A DNA stretch of 64,000 nucleotides from [Eubacterium] eligens ATCC 27750 (GCF_000146185.1 NC_012778.1:806001-870000), one strand, 5' to 3'. Positions 16,912 through 26,445 are shown, counted from the first letter of the stretch. The notes: a model not told the origin generated them from the letters alone. Numbers and translations: made by a program.

Positions 16912-16925
16912 TTATAATTTATAAT
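16898..16925 (+). promoter_or_regulatory. Sigma-A type promoter of the flagellar/chemotaxis operon
   Basis: TTGTAA (16898-16903), a 16-base spacer and a perfect TATAAT (16920-16925) form the best promoter between the codY terminator and flgB. Transcription would begin near 16932, giving a leader of about 60 bases. A second TATAAT-like run (16913-16918) is less well spaced from any -35. A TTGACA at 16906-16911 is only about 8 bases from the -10, so it cannot serve as its -35. Confidence 0.6.
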
Positions 16926-16993
16926 GTATGTAGTGTTTTTATGTTTTGGTAATAGGCATATTTTGCGTTTTAACACTAAGAAAGGAATAATAT

Positions 16994-17386
16994 ATGAGTA
17001 CAGGTGCTTTTGGTTATGTTAATCTGCTGAAATCAGCAGCAGATGCGAGCTGGACAAGAGAAGAAGTTTTAACTAATAATATTGCTAATGTTGATACACC
17101 TAATTATAAGAGACAGGATGTTGAGTTCAGTTCTTTCCTTGCGAATGCATTACAGAGGTCTGGAAAGAGCACCTCATCACTGACACAGAGGGTTAATAAT
17201 GTTAATTATAATGATTTATCCATAAGAACTTATACTGATAACAGTACACTTTCATATAGAACAGATGGTAATAATGTTGATCTTTCTACAGAGAATGTTG
17301 AACTTGCGTCAGAGCAGATTAATTATAATGCGTTAATTGACAGCATGAATAATGAGTTTTCAAGATTTAAGTCTGTGTTAAAATAA
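16994..17386 (+). CDS. flgB: Flagellar basal-body rod protein FlgB
   Basis: This 130-residue protein is FlgB, the proximal rod subunit. It has the flagellar rod signature near the N-terminus (LTNNIANVDTPNYKRQDVEF) and the conserved C-terminal helix (ENVELASEQINYNALIDSMN). The length is typical. It is secreted by the flagellar type III apparatus without a cleaved signal. It is the first gene of the flagellar operon, behind AAAGGA and about 60 bases downstream of the predicted transcription start. Confidence 0.96.
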   Translation: MSTGAFGYVNLLKSAADASWTREEVLTNNIANVDTPNYKRQDVEFSSFLANALQRSGKSTSSLTQRVNNVNYNDLSIRTYTDNSTLSYRTDGNNVDLSTENVELASEQINYNALIDSMNNEFSRFKSVLK

Positions 17387-17414
17387 TTGATGGATTCAGG
17401 AGGAAAATCAGCTT

Positions 17415-17915
17415 ATGTCAATGTTTACGGCTTTTAATGTAAGTGCTTCAGGAATGACGGCACAGCAGTTAAGAACAGATGTAATATCAGAGAATATAGC
17501 TAATGCAGATACAACAAGAACAAGTGATGGAACACCTTATGTTAGGAAAGCTGTTGTGTTCACTGAAAAAACAATGACAGGTACAGCACTTGGAAAGTCT
17601 GCATATGGTTCATATGGAACCGGAGCGTATTCCACATTTTCGGATGCGTTAAGACTTGCCAATGGTGGTGTTGTAGGTAACGGAGTTAAAGTTACATCTG
17701 TATATGAAGATACATCAACTGATATGGAAATGGTATATGATCCATCGCATCCAGATGCGGATGAGAATGGCTATGTTACATATCCGAATGTTAATACTGT
17801 TCAGGAAATGACTGACCTGATAGATGCGTCGCGTTCATACGAAGCTAATATATCAGCTTTCAACGCAAGCAAGTCAATGGCAACAAAGGGACTTTCAATA
17901 GGTTCTTCAACATAA
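17415..17915 (+). CDS. flgC: Flagellar basal-body rod protein FlgC
   Basis: This 166-residue rod subunit has the N-terminal motif GMTAQQLRTDVISENIANAD, the HPDADENGYVTYPNVN loop diagnostic of FlgC, and the C-terminal coiled segment with MTDLIDASRSYEANISAFNA. It is about 20 residues longer than B. subtilis FlgC because of a Gly/Ser/Tyr insert around residues 55-75. It lies 28 bases after flgB with an AGGAGG ribosome site. Confidence 0.96.
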   Translation: MSMFTAFNVSASGMTAQQLRTDVISENIANADTTRTSDGTPYVRKAVVFTEKTMTGTALGKSAYGSYGTGAYSTFSDALRLANGGVVGNGVKVTSVYEDTSTDMEMVYDPSHPDADENGYVTYPNVNTVQEMTDLIDASRSYEANISAFNASKSMATKGLSIGSST

Positions 17916-17957
17916 AGTGGATAATAATAACATATTAACTGAAAGAGGAGAATGAAT

Positions 17958-18296
17958 ATGGATCTTACTAGTGCGATTGGAACTTTAGGCAGTGATTATG
18001 TCAATAAAGTTACATCAGCAATGAAAGATAATGCAACACTTAAAACAACAGGTACAGCAGATTCAGATACTACATTTGATGCAATATATGATTCTGTATC
18101 CGGACTGCTTAACAGCACTAATTCTTATGTGCAGAGAGCACAGCAGGCAGAAATTGATTATGCTCTTGGTAACATGACTAATACTCATGAGTTAGGAGTT
18201 TATCAGCAGGAAGCTAATATTGCACTGCAATATACAGTTGCAATAAGAGATAAGGCATTGGAGGCCTATAACTCTATTATGAATATGTCAATGTAA
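17958..18296 (+). CDS. fliE: Flagellar hook-basal body complex protein FliE
   Basis: This protein of about 112 residues has the FliE C-terminal signature (EIDYALGNMTNTHELGVYQQ followed by an IALQYTVAIRDKALEAYNSI-type helix). FliE joins the MS ring to the rod and is the first export substrate. Two in-frame ATGs occur, 17952 and 17958. The GAGGAG at 17945-17950 is correctly spaced only for 17958, so I start there; 17952 would add two residues. Confidence 0.94.
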   Translation: MDLTSAIGTLGSDYVNKVTSAMKDNATLKTTGTADSDTTFDAIYDSVSGLLNSTNSYVQRAQQAEIDYALGNMTNTHELGVYQQEANIALQYTVAIRDKALEAYNSIMNMSM

Positions 18297-18309
18297 ATAG
18301 GGGTTTTTT

Positions 18310-19920
18310 ATGTTAGATAGATTGAAACAGATTCCAGCGCGACTTCTTGAAATATGGAAGAACTGGACAAGAAATCAGAAAATTATAATTGTAAGTGCGG
18401 TGGTTGTATTTATAGCAGCTGTTATCGTTATAGCATATGTTTTATCAAGACCTACATATCAGGAGCTTACCAAATGCGAAGATTACAGTGAGATGAATAC
18501 AGTTACCACGCTGCTTACAGATAATGGATATACATATCAGATAAATAATATGACTGTTAATGTTAAAAAGCAGGATTTAACTAATGCTAAAATGCTCATT
18601 GCATCTAATGACATTAAGCCTTCAGGATATTCACTTGATGATGCACTTAACAGTAGTCTTACTACGACGGAAGCTGACAAGAATAAAAAATATGCAAAGT
18701 ATCTGGAAACAAAATTTGCAACGGATATAGCATCTCTTGATGGAATTAAGAAAGCTTCTGTTACAGTTCATCTTTCAGATGATACTAATTCTTTTTATTC
18801 AACGAAAAAAGATACCACTGTTGCTGTTACAGTTGATACAAGTAAGACTGTATCAGATGACGCTGCTGAGAGCATAGCTGTATTTCTTGCAACAGCGGTT
18901 GGAAGCAGCACAACTAACGGAATAACAATTATTGATACGACAGGAAAGACTTTATTTAACGGTTCGGATAATTCGGGTTCAGTATCTAACATCTCATATT
19001 CCAGCAAGCTTAAGTATAAGTCACAGATTGAGTCTACTGTTGCAGCCGGAGTTAAGAATACCGCTCTTTCAACATCTCTGTTTAATGATGCGACAGTTGC
19101 TATTAATCTTGATCTTGACTGGGATACAGTTAATAAGATTGCAACTGAATATACAGCCCAGGAGGGAAGAGAAGAAGGCTTATACGATACTTCATATGAA
19201 CTTGAATCGACAGGAAACAATGGAGCGGGTGGAACACCTGGAACTACAAGTAATGGCGAGGGTGGAACGACATACGATCTTACAGATGGAACATCAAGTT
19301 CTTCTACATATACTGTAAAACAGTATCAGTATCTTCCTAACCAGCTGGTTACTACAACTAATACTGAACCAGGAAAAATAGTATATGATACATCTACTAT
19401 GTCCGTTACTCTTATTAAGAATGTTGTATATAACGAAGATGATTGCAAAAAGCTTGGATATCTCGATAACATGACATGGGATGAATTCAAGGCGCAGAAC
19501 GCTGATCCTGTTCAGGTACAGGTTAATGCTGACTGGATGAATATGCTTTCTAATGCAACCGGAATATCAACTAACAACATAACAGTGCTTGCATATAATG
19601 TTCCATATTTTTATGATGCTGCTAAGACAAGTGTGTTAAGCAGAGCATCATTCTGGATACAGATTGCACTTGCAGTTGCAATTCTCGGTATACTTGTATT
19701 CATAGTTTTAAGAAGTGCAAGGCCTCTTACTGTAGAAGAAAAGGAGCCAGAGCTTTCTGTAGAAGAAATGCTTGCTTCAACTAAAGAGAATCAGCCTACT
19801 GTTGATGAAATTGACCTTCAGGAGAAATCTGAGACAAGAAAGGCTATTGAAAAATTCGTTGATGAGAACCCGGAAGCAGTTGCATTGCTGCTTAGAAACT
19901 GGCTTAATGATGACTGGTGA
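18310..19920 (+). CDS. fliF: Flagellar MS-ring protein FliF
   Basis: This 536-residue protein forms the MS ring in the cytoplasmic membrane. There are two transmembrane helices, about residues 25-45 (IIIVSAVVVFIAAVIVIAYV) and about 450-470 (FWIQIALAVAILGILVFIVL). Between them lie the YscJ/FliF ring-building motifs, including TKFATDIASLDGIKKASVTV-like sequence, and a Gly/Ser/Thr-rich loop at about 300-340. The cytoplasmic tail ends in EAVALLLRNWLNDD, the FliG-binding element. Start ATG 18310 follows AGGGG; the gene is 13 bases after fliE. Confidence 0.96.
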   Translation: MLDRLKQIPARLLEIWKNWTRNQKIIIVSAVVVFIAAVIVIAYVLSRPTYQELTKCEDYSEMNTVTTLLTDNGYTYQINNMTVNVKKQDLTNAKMLIASNDIKPSGYSLDDALNSSLTTTEADKNKKYAKYLETKFATDIASLDGIKKASVTVHLSDDTNSFYSTKKDTTVAVTVDTSKTVSDDAAESIAVFLATAVGSSTTNGITIIDTTGKTLFNGSDNSGSVSNISYSSKLKYKSQIESTVAAGVKNTALSTSLFNDATVAINLDLDWDTVNKIATEYTAQEGREEGLYDTSYELESTGNNGAGGTPGTTSNGEGGTTYDLTDGTSSSSTYTVKQYQYLPNQLVTTTNTEPGKIVYDTSTMSVTLIKNVVYNEDDCKKLGYLDNMTWDEFKAQNADPVQVQVNADWMNMLSNATGISTNNITVLAYNVPYFYDAAKTSVLSRASFWIQIALAVAILGILVFIVLRSARPLTVEEKEPELSVEEMLASTKENQPTVDEIDLQEKSETRKAIEKFVDENPEAVALLLRNWLNDDW

Positions 19921-19974
19921 TAATTACTGGGGATAATTGAAAAAGATTAATACATATGATTGGAGATGATACAT

Positions 19975-21000
19975 ATGCCAAAGCCAACTGCAAGTAGTGA
20001 GAGAGAAATGGATGGTGTGGAAAAAGCTGCAACATTACTTATTGCACTTGGACCTGAGAAATCAGCTCAGATTTTTAAACATTTAAAAGAAGAAGAAATT
20101 GAACAATTGACACTTGAAATAGCTAATACAAGCAGTGTGTCACCTCAGACAAAAGAGAAGGTACTTAATGAGTTTTATGAAATATGTCTTGCACAGCAGT
20201 ATATTGCAGAAGGTGGTATTTCGTATGCTAAAGAACTTCTTGAGAAAGCTCTTGGCGAGGACAAGGCGAGAGATGTTATTGGAAAACTTACGGCAAGTCT
20301 TCAGGTTCGTCCTTTCGAATTTATCAGAAAGACAGACTCTACTCAGTTACTTAACTTTATTCAGGATGAACATCCTCAGACTATTGCTTTGATACTTTCT
20401 TATCTTCCGGCATCACAGGCATCTAATGTTGTATCATCACTTCCACCAGAGAAGCAGGCAGATGTTGCGAAGAGAATTGCTATGATGGACAGGACATCGC
20501 CAGATGTTATTAAGCAGGTAGAGAAAGTGCTTGAAAGAAAACTCGCTTCTCTTGTGAATCAGGATTACACTATTGTTGGTGGTGTTGATGCAATTGTTGA
20601 AATACTTAATTCTGTTGACAGAGGAACAGAAAAGCATATTATGGAAACTCTTGAAGTTGAAGAACCAGAGCTTGCAGATGAAATCCGTAAGAAAATGTTT
20701 GTATTTGAAGATATTCTTTCTCTTGATAACAGAGCTATTCAGAGAGTTCTCAGAGATGTTGACAATCATGACCTTGCTCTTGCACTTAAGGGAGCAACGG
20801 AAGAAGTGCAGAATGTTATTCTTAATAACCTTTCAACACGTCTTGCTTCTATGATAAAGGAGGATATGGAATATATGGGTCCTGTCCGTATGAAAGATGT
20901 TGAAGATGCACAGCAGAAGATTGTTAATATTATCAGAAAGCTTGAAGATTCAGCAGAAATTGTAATATCACGAGGCGGAGGTGACGAGATAATTGTCTAA
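19975..21000 (+). CDS. fliG: Flagellar motor switch protein FliG
   Basis: This 341-residue rotor protein transmits stator torque. It has the N-terminal FliF-binding domain (KAATLLIALGPEKSAQIFKH), the middle domain with EHPQTIALILSYLP and QADVAKRIAMMD, and the C-terminal torque helix carrying charged residues (FVFEDILSLDNRAIQRVLRD). I use ATG 19975, with GGAGA 9 bases upstream, rather than TTG 19960. Its last 8 bases overlap the start of fliH. Confidence 0.97.
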   Translation: MPKPTASSEREMDGVEKAATLLIALGPEKSAQIFKHLKEEEIEQLTLEIANTSSVSPQTKEKVLNEFYEICLAQQYIAEGGISYAKELLEKALGEDKARDVIGKLTASLQVRPFEFIRKTDSTQLLNFIQDEHPQTIALILSYLPASQASNVVSSLPPEKQADVAKRIAMMDRTSPDVIKQVEKVLERKLASLVNQDYTIVGGVDAIVEILNSVDRGTEKHIMETLEVEEPELADEIRKKMFVFEDILSLDNRAIQRVLRDVDNHDLALALKGATEEVQNVILNNLSTRLASMIKEDMEYMGPVRMKDVEDAQQKIVNIIRKLEDSAEIVISRGGGDEIIV

Positions 21001-21829
21001 TCTGTTAAAAAAAGACACTATAATTAATAATGATGAGAGAGTTATTGATTATAATGAGCTTATCAGGAAAAAGATGCAGTCTATAATGAAGTCCAGAAAT
21101 AATGAAATGGATGCAGATGGTTTTATTAGTGGTCTGCATGCTGATATTGTAGAAGAACTTATATCGGATGATAATACAGCAGATTCACGTACAGATGATT
21201 CATCAGAGGGAGAACATCAGGCTGCCGCATCATTGGAAAATATTAATGCAGAAGCTGAAAAAATAATAGAAGATGCAAGACTTCAGGCTGAACAGATAAT
21301 AGCAGATGCCAATAAAAATGCGGCTGCTGCATTTGAAGAGGCTAAACAGAATGGCTACTATGAGGGTAATGCGGCTGCACAGGAAGAGGCAGACAAAAAG
21401 CAGGAACAGCTTGAAGCAGAATATAATAACAGGAAGAAAGAGCTGGAGCAGGAATATAATGATCTTAAAGAAAAGGTAGAGCCACAGCTTGTTGAAGTTA
21501 TTACTGATGTGTTCAGGAAAGTAACGGGAGTTGTTGCAGAAGATAATCAGCAGATTATTTTGCATCTTATCAATGATGTTATGCATAATGCTGATGGAAG
21601 CAGGGATTATGTAATAAAAGTATCTCCTGAAGATTATAAGTTCCTGGTTAATAATCAGGGAAAGATATATTGTGCTATGTCAAGAGAGGTTAATATTGAT
21701 ATAGTTGAGGATACCGGACTTGAAAGAAATCAGTGCATGATAGAAACAAATACTGGAATATTTAATTGCAGTCTGGATATTGAACTTAACAATCTTATAA
21801 AAAATATAAAGCTGTTAAGCTGTGTGTAG
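20993..21829 (+). CDS. fliH: Flagellar export stator protein FliH
   Basis: This 278-residue protein resembles FliH, the peripheral-stalk-like regulator of the FliI ATPase. It has an acidic N-terminal region, a long Ala/Glu/Gln-rich coiled coil (about 80-165) with a GYYEGNAAAQ-type glycine element, and the C-terminal domain with HLINDVMHN and VKVSPEDY-like strands (VIKVSPEDYKFLV). Translation starts at TTG 20993, inside the end of fliG; GGAGGTG at 20977-20983 fits. The overlap implies translational coupling. Confidence 0.88.
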   Translation: MSNLLKKDTIINNDERVIDYNELIRKKMQSIMKSRNNEMDADGFISGLHADIVEELISDDNTADSRTDDSSEGEHQAAASLENINAEAEKIIEDARLQAEQIIADANKNAAAAFEEAKQNGYYEGNAAAQEEADKKQEQLEAEYNNRKKELEQEYNDLKEKVEPQLVEVITDVFRKVTGVVAEDNQQIILHLINDVMHNADGSRDYVIKVSPEDYKFLVNNQGKIYCAMSREVNIDIVEDTGLERNQCMIETNTGIFNCSLDIELNNLIKNIKLLSCV

Positions 21830-21868
21830 TGACTGAGATTATATATTATTTGATATAAGGAGGATGAA

Positions 21869-23218
21869 ATGCTGGCAATTAATAAAAATAAATATTTATC
21901 ATTGACAGAAAAATCCTTCTATAAAAAGTTGGGAAAAGTAACTAAGATTGTAGGACTTACTATAGAATCTGTCGGACCAGATGCAAAACTTAATGATTTA
22001 TGCAGGATTTATTCTGCAGATAACAGTCAGGAATTATATGCGGAGGTTGTAGGATTCAATGATTCAAGTGTATTGCTGATGCCGTTTGATGTTGTAGATG
22101 GAATCGGCCCGGGATGTGTAGTTGAAAATATGGAAAAACCACTGACAGTTAAGGTTGGGGATGGAATATTGGGACATACACTGGACGGACTTGGTAATCC
22201 TACAGATGGCTCAGAACTTGAATTGACAGATGAGTATCCTGTTGAAGCTGCTCCACCTGATCCTATGGACAGGGAGATAATAAGCCAGGTCCTTCCATTG
22301 GGAGTTAAGGCGGTAGATGGACTGCTTACAGTTGGAAAAGGACAGAGAATTGGTATATTTGCAGGAAGTGGTGTAGGAAAGAGTACGCTTCTTGGTATGT
22401 TTGCAAGAAATACGAAAGCTGATATTAATGTTATTGCTCTTATAGGAGAGCGTGGCAGAGAGGTCAGGGAATTCGTGGAAAGAGATCTGGGACCAGAAGG
22501 AATGGCAAGGAGTGTTCTGGTTGTTGCTACTTCAGACAAGCCTGCACTTATAAGAAATAAGGCGGCAAAGACAGCAACGGCTATTGCAGAATATTTCAGG
22601 GATCAGGGCAAAGATGTACTTCTGATGATGGATTCACTTACAAGATTTTCCATGGCGCAAAGAGAAATTGGGCTTGCTTCAGGGGAACCTCCGGTTACAA
22701 GAGGATATCCGCCCAGCGTATATAGTGAAATGCCTAAGCTGCTTGAGAGAGCGGGAATGTCAGATAAGGGCTCAATAACAGGATTGTATACCGTTCTTGT
22801 TGATGGTGATGATTTTAATGAGCCTATAACTGATACAGCCAGAAGTATTCTGGATGGACATATTGTATTGTCACGAAAGCTGGGACAAAAAAATCACTAT
22901 CCTGCTATTGATGTGTTACAAAGCATATCAAGATGTATGAGTCAGATTGTTGACAGGCAGCATAAACAGATGGCGGGACGAATGAAGAATGTTATGGCAA
23001 CTTATAATGAGGCGGAAGATCTTATTAATATTGGCGCTTATAAGAGTGGTTCCAATAAAAATATAGATTATGCCATTTATAAGATTGATACTGTTAATAA
23101 ATTTCTTATGCAGCAGACTGATGAAAAATTTGATTATGATGATGAAATATCACAGTTATCAGATATATTTGCAGATTATGAAGCATTTGAAAATGGAACT
23201 CTTCAGCTTAAGAGGTAA
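21869..23218 (+). CDS. fliI: Flagellum-specific export ATPase FliI
   Basis: This 449-residue F1-beta-like ATPase energises flagellar protein export. It has the Walker A loop GSGVGKST at about residues 166-173, the GERGREVREF motif, Walker B in VLLMMDSLTRFSMAQREIGL, and the FliI-specific PVTRGYPPSVYSEMPKLLER. The length is typical. It is preceded by AAGGAGGATG and follows fliH by 39 bases. Confidence 0.97.
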   Translation: MLAINKNKYLSLTEKSFYKKLGKVTKIVGLTIESVGPDAKLNDLCRIYSADNSQELYAEVVGFNDSSVLLMPFDVVDGIGPGCVVENMEKPLTVKVGDGILGHTLDGLGNPTDGSELELTDEYPVEAAPPDPMDREIISQVLPLGVKAVDGLLTVGKGQRIGIFAGSGVGKSTLLGMFARNTKADINVIALIGERGREVREFVERDLGPEGMARSVLVVATSDKPALIRNKAAKTATAIAEYFRDQGKDVLLMMDSLTRFSMAQREIGLASGEPPVTRGYPPSVYSEMPKLLERAGMSDKGSITGLYTVLVDGDDFNEPITDTARSILDGHIVLSRKLGQKNHYPAIDVLQSISRCMSQIVDRQHKQMAGRMKNVMATYNEAEDLINIGAYKSGSNKNIDYAIYKIDTVNKFLMQQTDEKFDYDDEISQLSDIFADYEAFENGTLQLKR

Positions 23219-23229
23219 CGGAGGCATGA

Positions 23230-23676
23230 ATGGCTAAATTTTTGTACAGTATGCAGAATGTCCTTAATATTAAAGAACGACTGGAGACGCAGGCTAAAAC
23301 AGAATTTGCAGAAATGAATAACCGTTTATCAATAGAACAGGATACAATGCGGCGTCTTGTTAAGAGAATGAATATGTATGAGCAGCTTGCAAAGGATTCT
23401 GCAACACAAAGCATTGATATTGCCGAAATGCGAAGATGCAATGAGGCTATTAAGATAATAAAAAACCAGATAACACAGCAGGCTGTAAGAATAAGGATTG
23501 CGGAAAGAAATGTTGATAATGCAATGAAAAAACTTACAGAGGCTGTTCAGGACAGAAAAATTCATGAGAAGCTGAAGGAAAAGGCGTTTGACGAGTTTAA
23601 GCTTGAGTTAAATGCACAGGAAGTGAAAGAGATAGATGAGACAGTAAGTTTTAACTATAATAACAAAGATGAGTAA
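23230..23676 (+). CDS. fliJ: Flagellar export chaperone FliJ
   Basis: This 148-residue, almost wholly alpha-helical coiled-coil protein starts with the family pattern FLYSMQNVLNIKERLETQAK. FliJ works as the central stalk of the FliI hexamer and escorts late chaperones. The sequence is diverged, as usual for FliJ, so the call leans on the N-terminal pattern, size and position directly after fliI (11 bases). Confidence 0.9.
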   Translation: MAKFLYSMQNVLNIKERLETQAKTEFAEMNNRLSIEQDTMRRLVKRMNMYEQLAKDSATQSIDIAEMRRCNEAIKIIKNQITQQAVRIRIAERNVDNAMKKLTEAVQDRKIHEKLKEKAFDEFKLELNAQEVKEIDETVSFNYNNKDE

Positions 23677-23699
23677 TTGTTGTTTGGAGAAAGAGTATT

Positions 23700-24458
23700 A
23701 TGGCTAAGAAAAAAGATGTTAATGTTGATGAACTTGATGAAGATTCAGGGAAGAGTGGCAAGCTTATAAGCGTACTTGTTGCAATTCTTATAATTATAAT
23801 ATGGCTTGTTATATTTGCACTGCTTATCAAAATGAATGTTGGCGGTGTTGGAAGTATGTTAAGACCGTATCTTAAGAATGTTCCTGTTATCAGTAAGATT
23901 CTGCCGGATCCTACTGATGAAGAGATTAAGGAAGAAACCGGTAACCAGTACAAGAATCTTTCTGAAGCGATAGACAGAATAAAGGAGCTGGAAGCAGAGC
24001 TTAAACAGTATACTGATTCTGACAATGCTTCATCGGAGACTATTGCAGAGCTGCAAGCAGAAATAGCACGCCTTAAGGTGTTTGAAGATAATGCACAGTA
24101 TTATCAGGAGTTAAAGGATAAGTTCGACAGGGAGGTTGTATATACTGATAATGCTCCGGATATATCTAATTATAAAACATGGTATGAAAGCATTGATGCT
24201 GAAAATGCTGCCAAGCTATATGAACAGGTTATAAAAGATCTTGAATATTCGAAGAAGGTTAAAGAGTGGGCAGAGACATATTCGAAGATGGATGCAGCGA
24301 ATGCGGCAGCAATTTTAGAGGAAATGACCGGAGATACAAATTTGGTATCAGATATTCTTTTGAGTATGACATCTAAGCAGAGAGCTGCTATTCTTGCCGA
24401 GATGGATCCTGTATATGCGGCAAAGCTTACTGTAATTATGTATCCTGGCAAAGGTTAA
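23700..24458 (+). CDS. YlxF/MotE-like flagellar protein
   Basis: This 252-residue single-pass membrane protein has a charged N-terminus, a transmembrane helix at about residues 21-44 (LISVLVAILIIIIWLVIFAL), a coiled coil (about 90-130) and a C-terminal helical repeat domain (MDAANAAAILEEMTGD, LLSMTSKQRAAILAEMD) like the MgtE N-terminal domain. This is the layout of MotE/YlxF proteins, encoded between fliJ and fliK in Firmicutes. MotE is known as a stator chaperone in alpha-proteobacteria; whether the clostridial protein does the same is inference. Confidence 0.8.
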   Translation: MAKKKDVNVDELDEDSGKSGKLISVLVAILIIIIWLVIFALLIKMNVGGVGSMLRPYLKNVPVISKILPDPTDEEIKEETGNQYKNLSEAIDRIKELEAELKQYTDSDNASSETIAELQAEIARLKVFEDNAQYYQELKDKFDREVVYTDNAPDISNYKTWYESIDAENAAKLYEQVIKDLEYSKKVKEWAETYSKMDAANAAAILEEMTGDTNLVSDILLSMTSKQRAAILAEMDPVYAAKLTVIMYPGKG

Positions 24459-24535
24459 GTTTTGAGGGATATGTTCCGATACACATAGAGGATTAGGAGT
24501 ATTCTGATCTAATATGCAGGAAAGGAGGAAGAATA

Positions 24536-25858
24536 ATGGTAAGTTCAGTTATTTCGGGAATTTCACAGAAAAGTGTGAGTGCAGTTGGTTCTATATCGGG
24601 CAGACAGAATTCACAGGATTCTTATGGGACGGATTTTTCTAAGGTTATGAGTGCATCATTGCAGAATGCAGGCCAGGGGGAAAAGGATTCCTTTGGAGTA
24701 TCAGGCGATAGTGTGACAGAAACTACAGCTGCCAAGCAGAATAATAATGTTGCCAAGCAGGATAAAATAACTACTGAAAATAAATCTGATGCTGTGGAAG
24801 CTTCTAATGAAGGTAAGCTTAAAGAAGATATATCAAAGGCGGTTTCTGATATTAAGGATAAGATTAAAGAAGCTATGGATGTTTCTGATGAAGATATCGA
24901 AAATGCAATGGAGCAGTTAGGAATTGGTATTGCTGATCTGCTTAATCCACAGAGTGTTACAGACCTTGTGGTTACATTAAGTGGTAACAGCGATTCATTA
25001 GAATTTCTTACAGATGCTTCAGCAGTTGCTGCTCTTGAAGATATTCTGAATGCTGTTAAAGAGATTACACAGAATCTTACAGAAACTTATAATGTTGACA
25101 TTACATCTGTTAAAGATATTGTCAAAGATCTGGACATGACTTTTGATAAGAATACTGTTGACTATCAGGATGACAGGAAGAGTGATGATAATCTGACTGC
25201 AGATACTGCGGAAAGCATAACTGATGTGATTGCAGAAAAGACTGCAGTTAAAGGTGATAATGCAGCTACGGATGAAAAAAAGAATGATTCTGATACACAT
25301 TTGCAGGATAAGAGCAATGGCAGTATCGAAAGAATAGCATCTGATATGACGCAGAGTATTCAGAAGGCTTTTGGTGAAGTTGTGAGTGAGACATCCGGAG
25401 TTAATGAGGTTGATATTGTAAGACAGGTTGTTGAACAGATTAAGGTTACAGCAACTCAACAGCTTTCAAGCATTGAAGTTATGCTTAATCCGGAGAATCT
25501 TGGAAAAGTGCATGTTGCAGTTACTGCAAAAGAGGGAATTGTTACAGCACAGCTTACGGCACAGAATGAGCAGGTTAAGGCTGCACTTGAAAATCAGTTG
25601 ACAGCACTTAAGGAACAGTTTAACAATCAGGGCATCAAGGTAGAAGCAGTTGAGATTACAGTACAGAGTCATGGCTTTGAATCTGAACAGAATCTTGAAG
25701 GCAACAATTCTAATCAGGCACAGCAGGAAAAGAAATCTCACAGAAAAATTGATTTAAGCAGTCTTGAGGAACTTGATGAATCTGATATGACTTCAGAGGA
25801 AATAAGGGCTAAGGATGCTATTGTTAATGGCAACAGCAGTGTTGAATATTCAGCATAA
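24536..25858 (+). CDS. fliK: Flagellar hook-length control protein FliK
   Basis: This 440-residue protein has a long disordered, Ser/Asp/Lys-rich N-terminal ruler region and the conserved C-terminal Flg_hook domain (SSIEVMLNPENLGKVHVAVT, then AQLTAQNEQVKAALENQLTA and LKEQFNNQGIKVEAVEITV). FliK measures hook length and switches export specificity through FlhB. The ATG at 24536 follows AAAGGAGG. The 77 bases before it hold no other gene. Confidence 0.93.
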   Translation: MVSSVISGISQKSVSAVGSISGRQNSQDSYGTDFSKVMSASLQNAGQGEKDSFGVSGDSVTETTAAKQNNNVAKQDKITTENKSDAVEASNEGKLKEDISKAVSDIKDKIKEAMDVSDEDIENAMEQLGIGIADLLNPQSVTDLVVTLSGNSDSLEFLTDASAVAALEDILNAVKEITQNLTETYNVDITSVKDIVKDLDMTFDKNTVDYQDDRKSDDNLTADTAESITDVIAEKTAVKGDNAATDEKKNDSDTHLQDKSNGSIERIASDMTQSIQKAFGEVVSETSGVNEVDIVRQVVEQIKVTATQQLSSIEVMLNPENLGKVHVAVTAKEGIVTAQLTAQNEQVKAALENQLTALKEQFNNQGIKVEAVEITVQSHGFESEQNLEGNNSNQAQQEKKSHRKIDLSSLEELDESDMTSEEIRAKDAIVNGNSSVEYSA

Positions 25859-25882
25859 TTATAATAAGAAAGGAGAATATGG

Positions 25883-26440
25883 ATGGCTAGTACGATAGGT
25901 GCATGGTCTTATGTTAAGAACGATGGTTCATTGTCTACAAAGGATGATGTTAATACTAATATAAGTTCAACAGGTAAGAATAATAGTTCGGGCAATAAGA
26001 CAACTCTGGATGTTAATGAGTTTTTACAACTTATGGTTGCTGAAATGCAGAATCAGGATCCACTCGAACCAACAGATAATTCAGACTATATGGCTCAGCT
26101 TGCTACATTTACACAGGTAGAGGCAACCAAAGAAATGAATACCAATACTTTGCAGGGAATGGCGTCTGATCTTGTTGGAAAACAGGTTATTATGACAACC
26201 AATCAGAATAGTGATGGATTCATCGGAGGAACAGTAGATTACTGGGAATCTATTAATGGAACTGTATATCTTGGAATTGGCGGAAAGCTTTATGATATAT
26301 CAGATCTTGATACAGTTATGGATAAGTCATACTATGATAAATGGAGTGGAAAGACAGATACAAAGACAGATACAAAGACAGATACAAAGACAGATGCAGA
26401 TAGTAAAACTGATACAGGTAATACTAAGACAGAGGAGTAA
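25883..26440 (+). CDS. flgD: Flagellar hook capping protein FlgD
   Basis: This 185-residue scaffold protein is needed to assemble the hook. The conserved N-terminal motif is clear (VNEFLQLMVAEMQNQDPLEP, then DYMAQLATFTQVEATKEMN). As in B. subtilis FlgD, the protein has the short form without the full tudor/FnIII domains of enterics. It ends in a low-complexity Asp/Thr/Lys tail made by a 12-base tandem repeat (26352-26396). AAAGGAG precedes the ATG. Confidence 0.93.
   Translation: MASTIGAWSYVKNDGSLSTKDDVNTNISSTGKNNSSGNKTTLDVNEFLQLMVAEMQNQDPLEPTDNSDYMAQLATFTQVEATKEMNTNTLQGMASDLVGKQVIMTTNQNSDGFIGGTVDYWESINGTVYLGIGGKLYDISDLDTVMDKSYYDKWSGKTDTKTDTKTDTKTDADSKTDTGNTKTEE
26352..26396 (+). repeat. 12-bp tandem repeat inside flgD
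   Basis: The unit AGACAGATACAA occurs three times exactly (26352-26363, 26364-26375, 26376-26387) and a fourth time partly. It encodes repeated Lys-Thr-Asp-Thr in the C-terminal tail of FlgD. The length is a multiple of three, so copy-number change would not break the frame. Confidence 0.9.
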
Positions 26441-26445
26441 CCGTT

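Noticed and set aside
16896..16920. CodY box near the flagellar promoter
   Set aside because: The AATTTTGACATTATA stretch shares only part of the CodY consensus AATTTTCWGAAAATT; too many mismatches to call.
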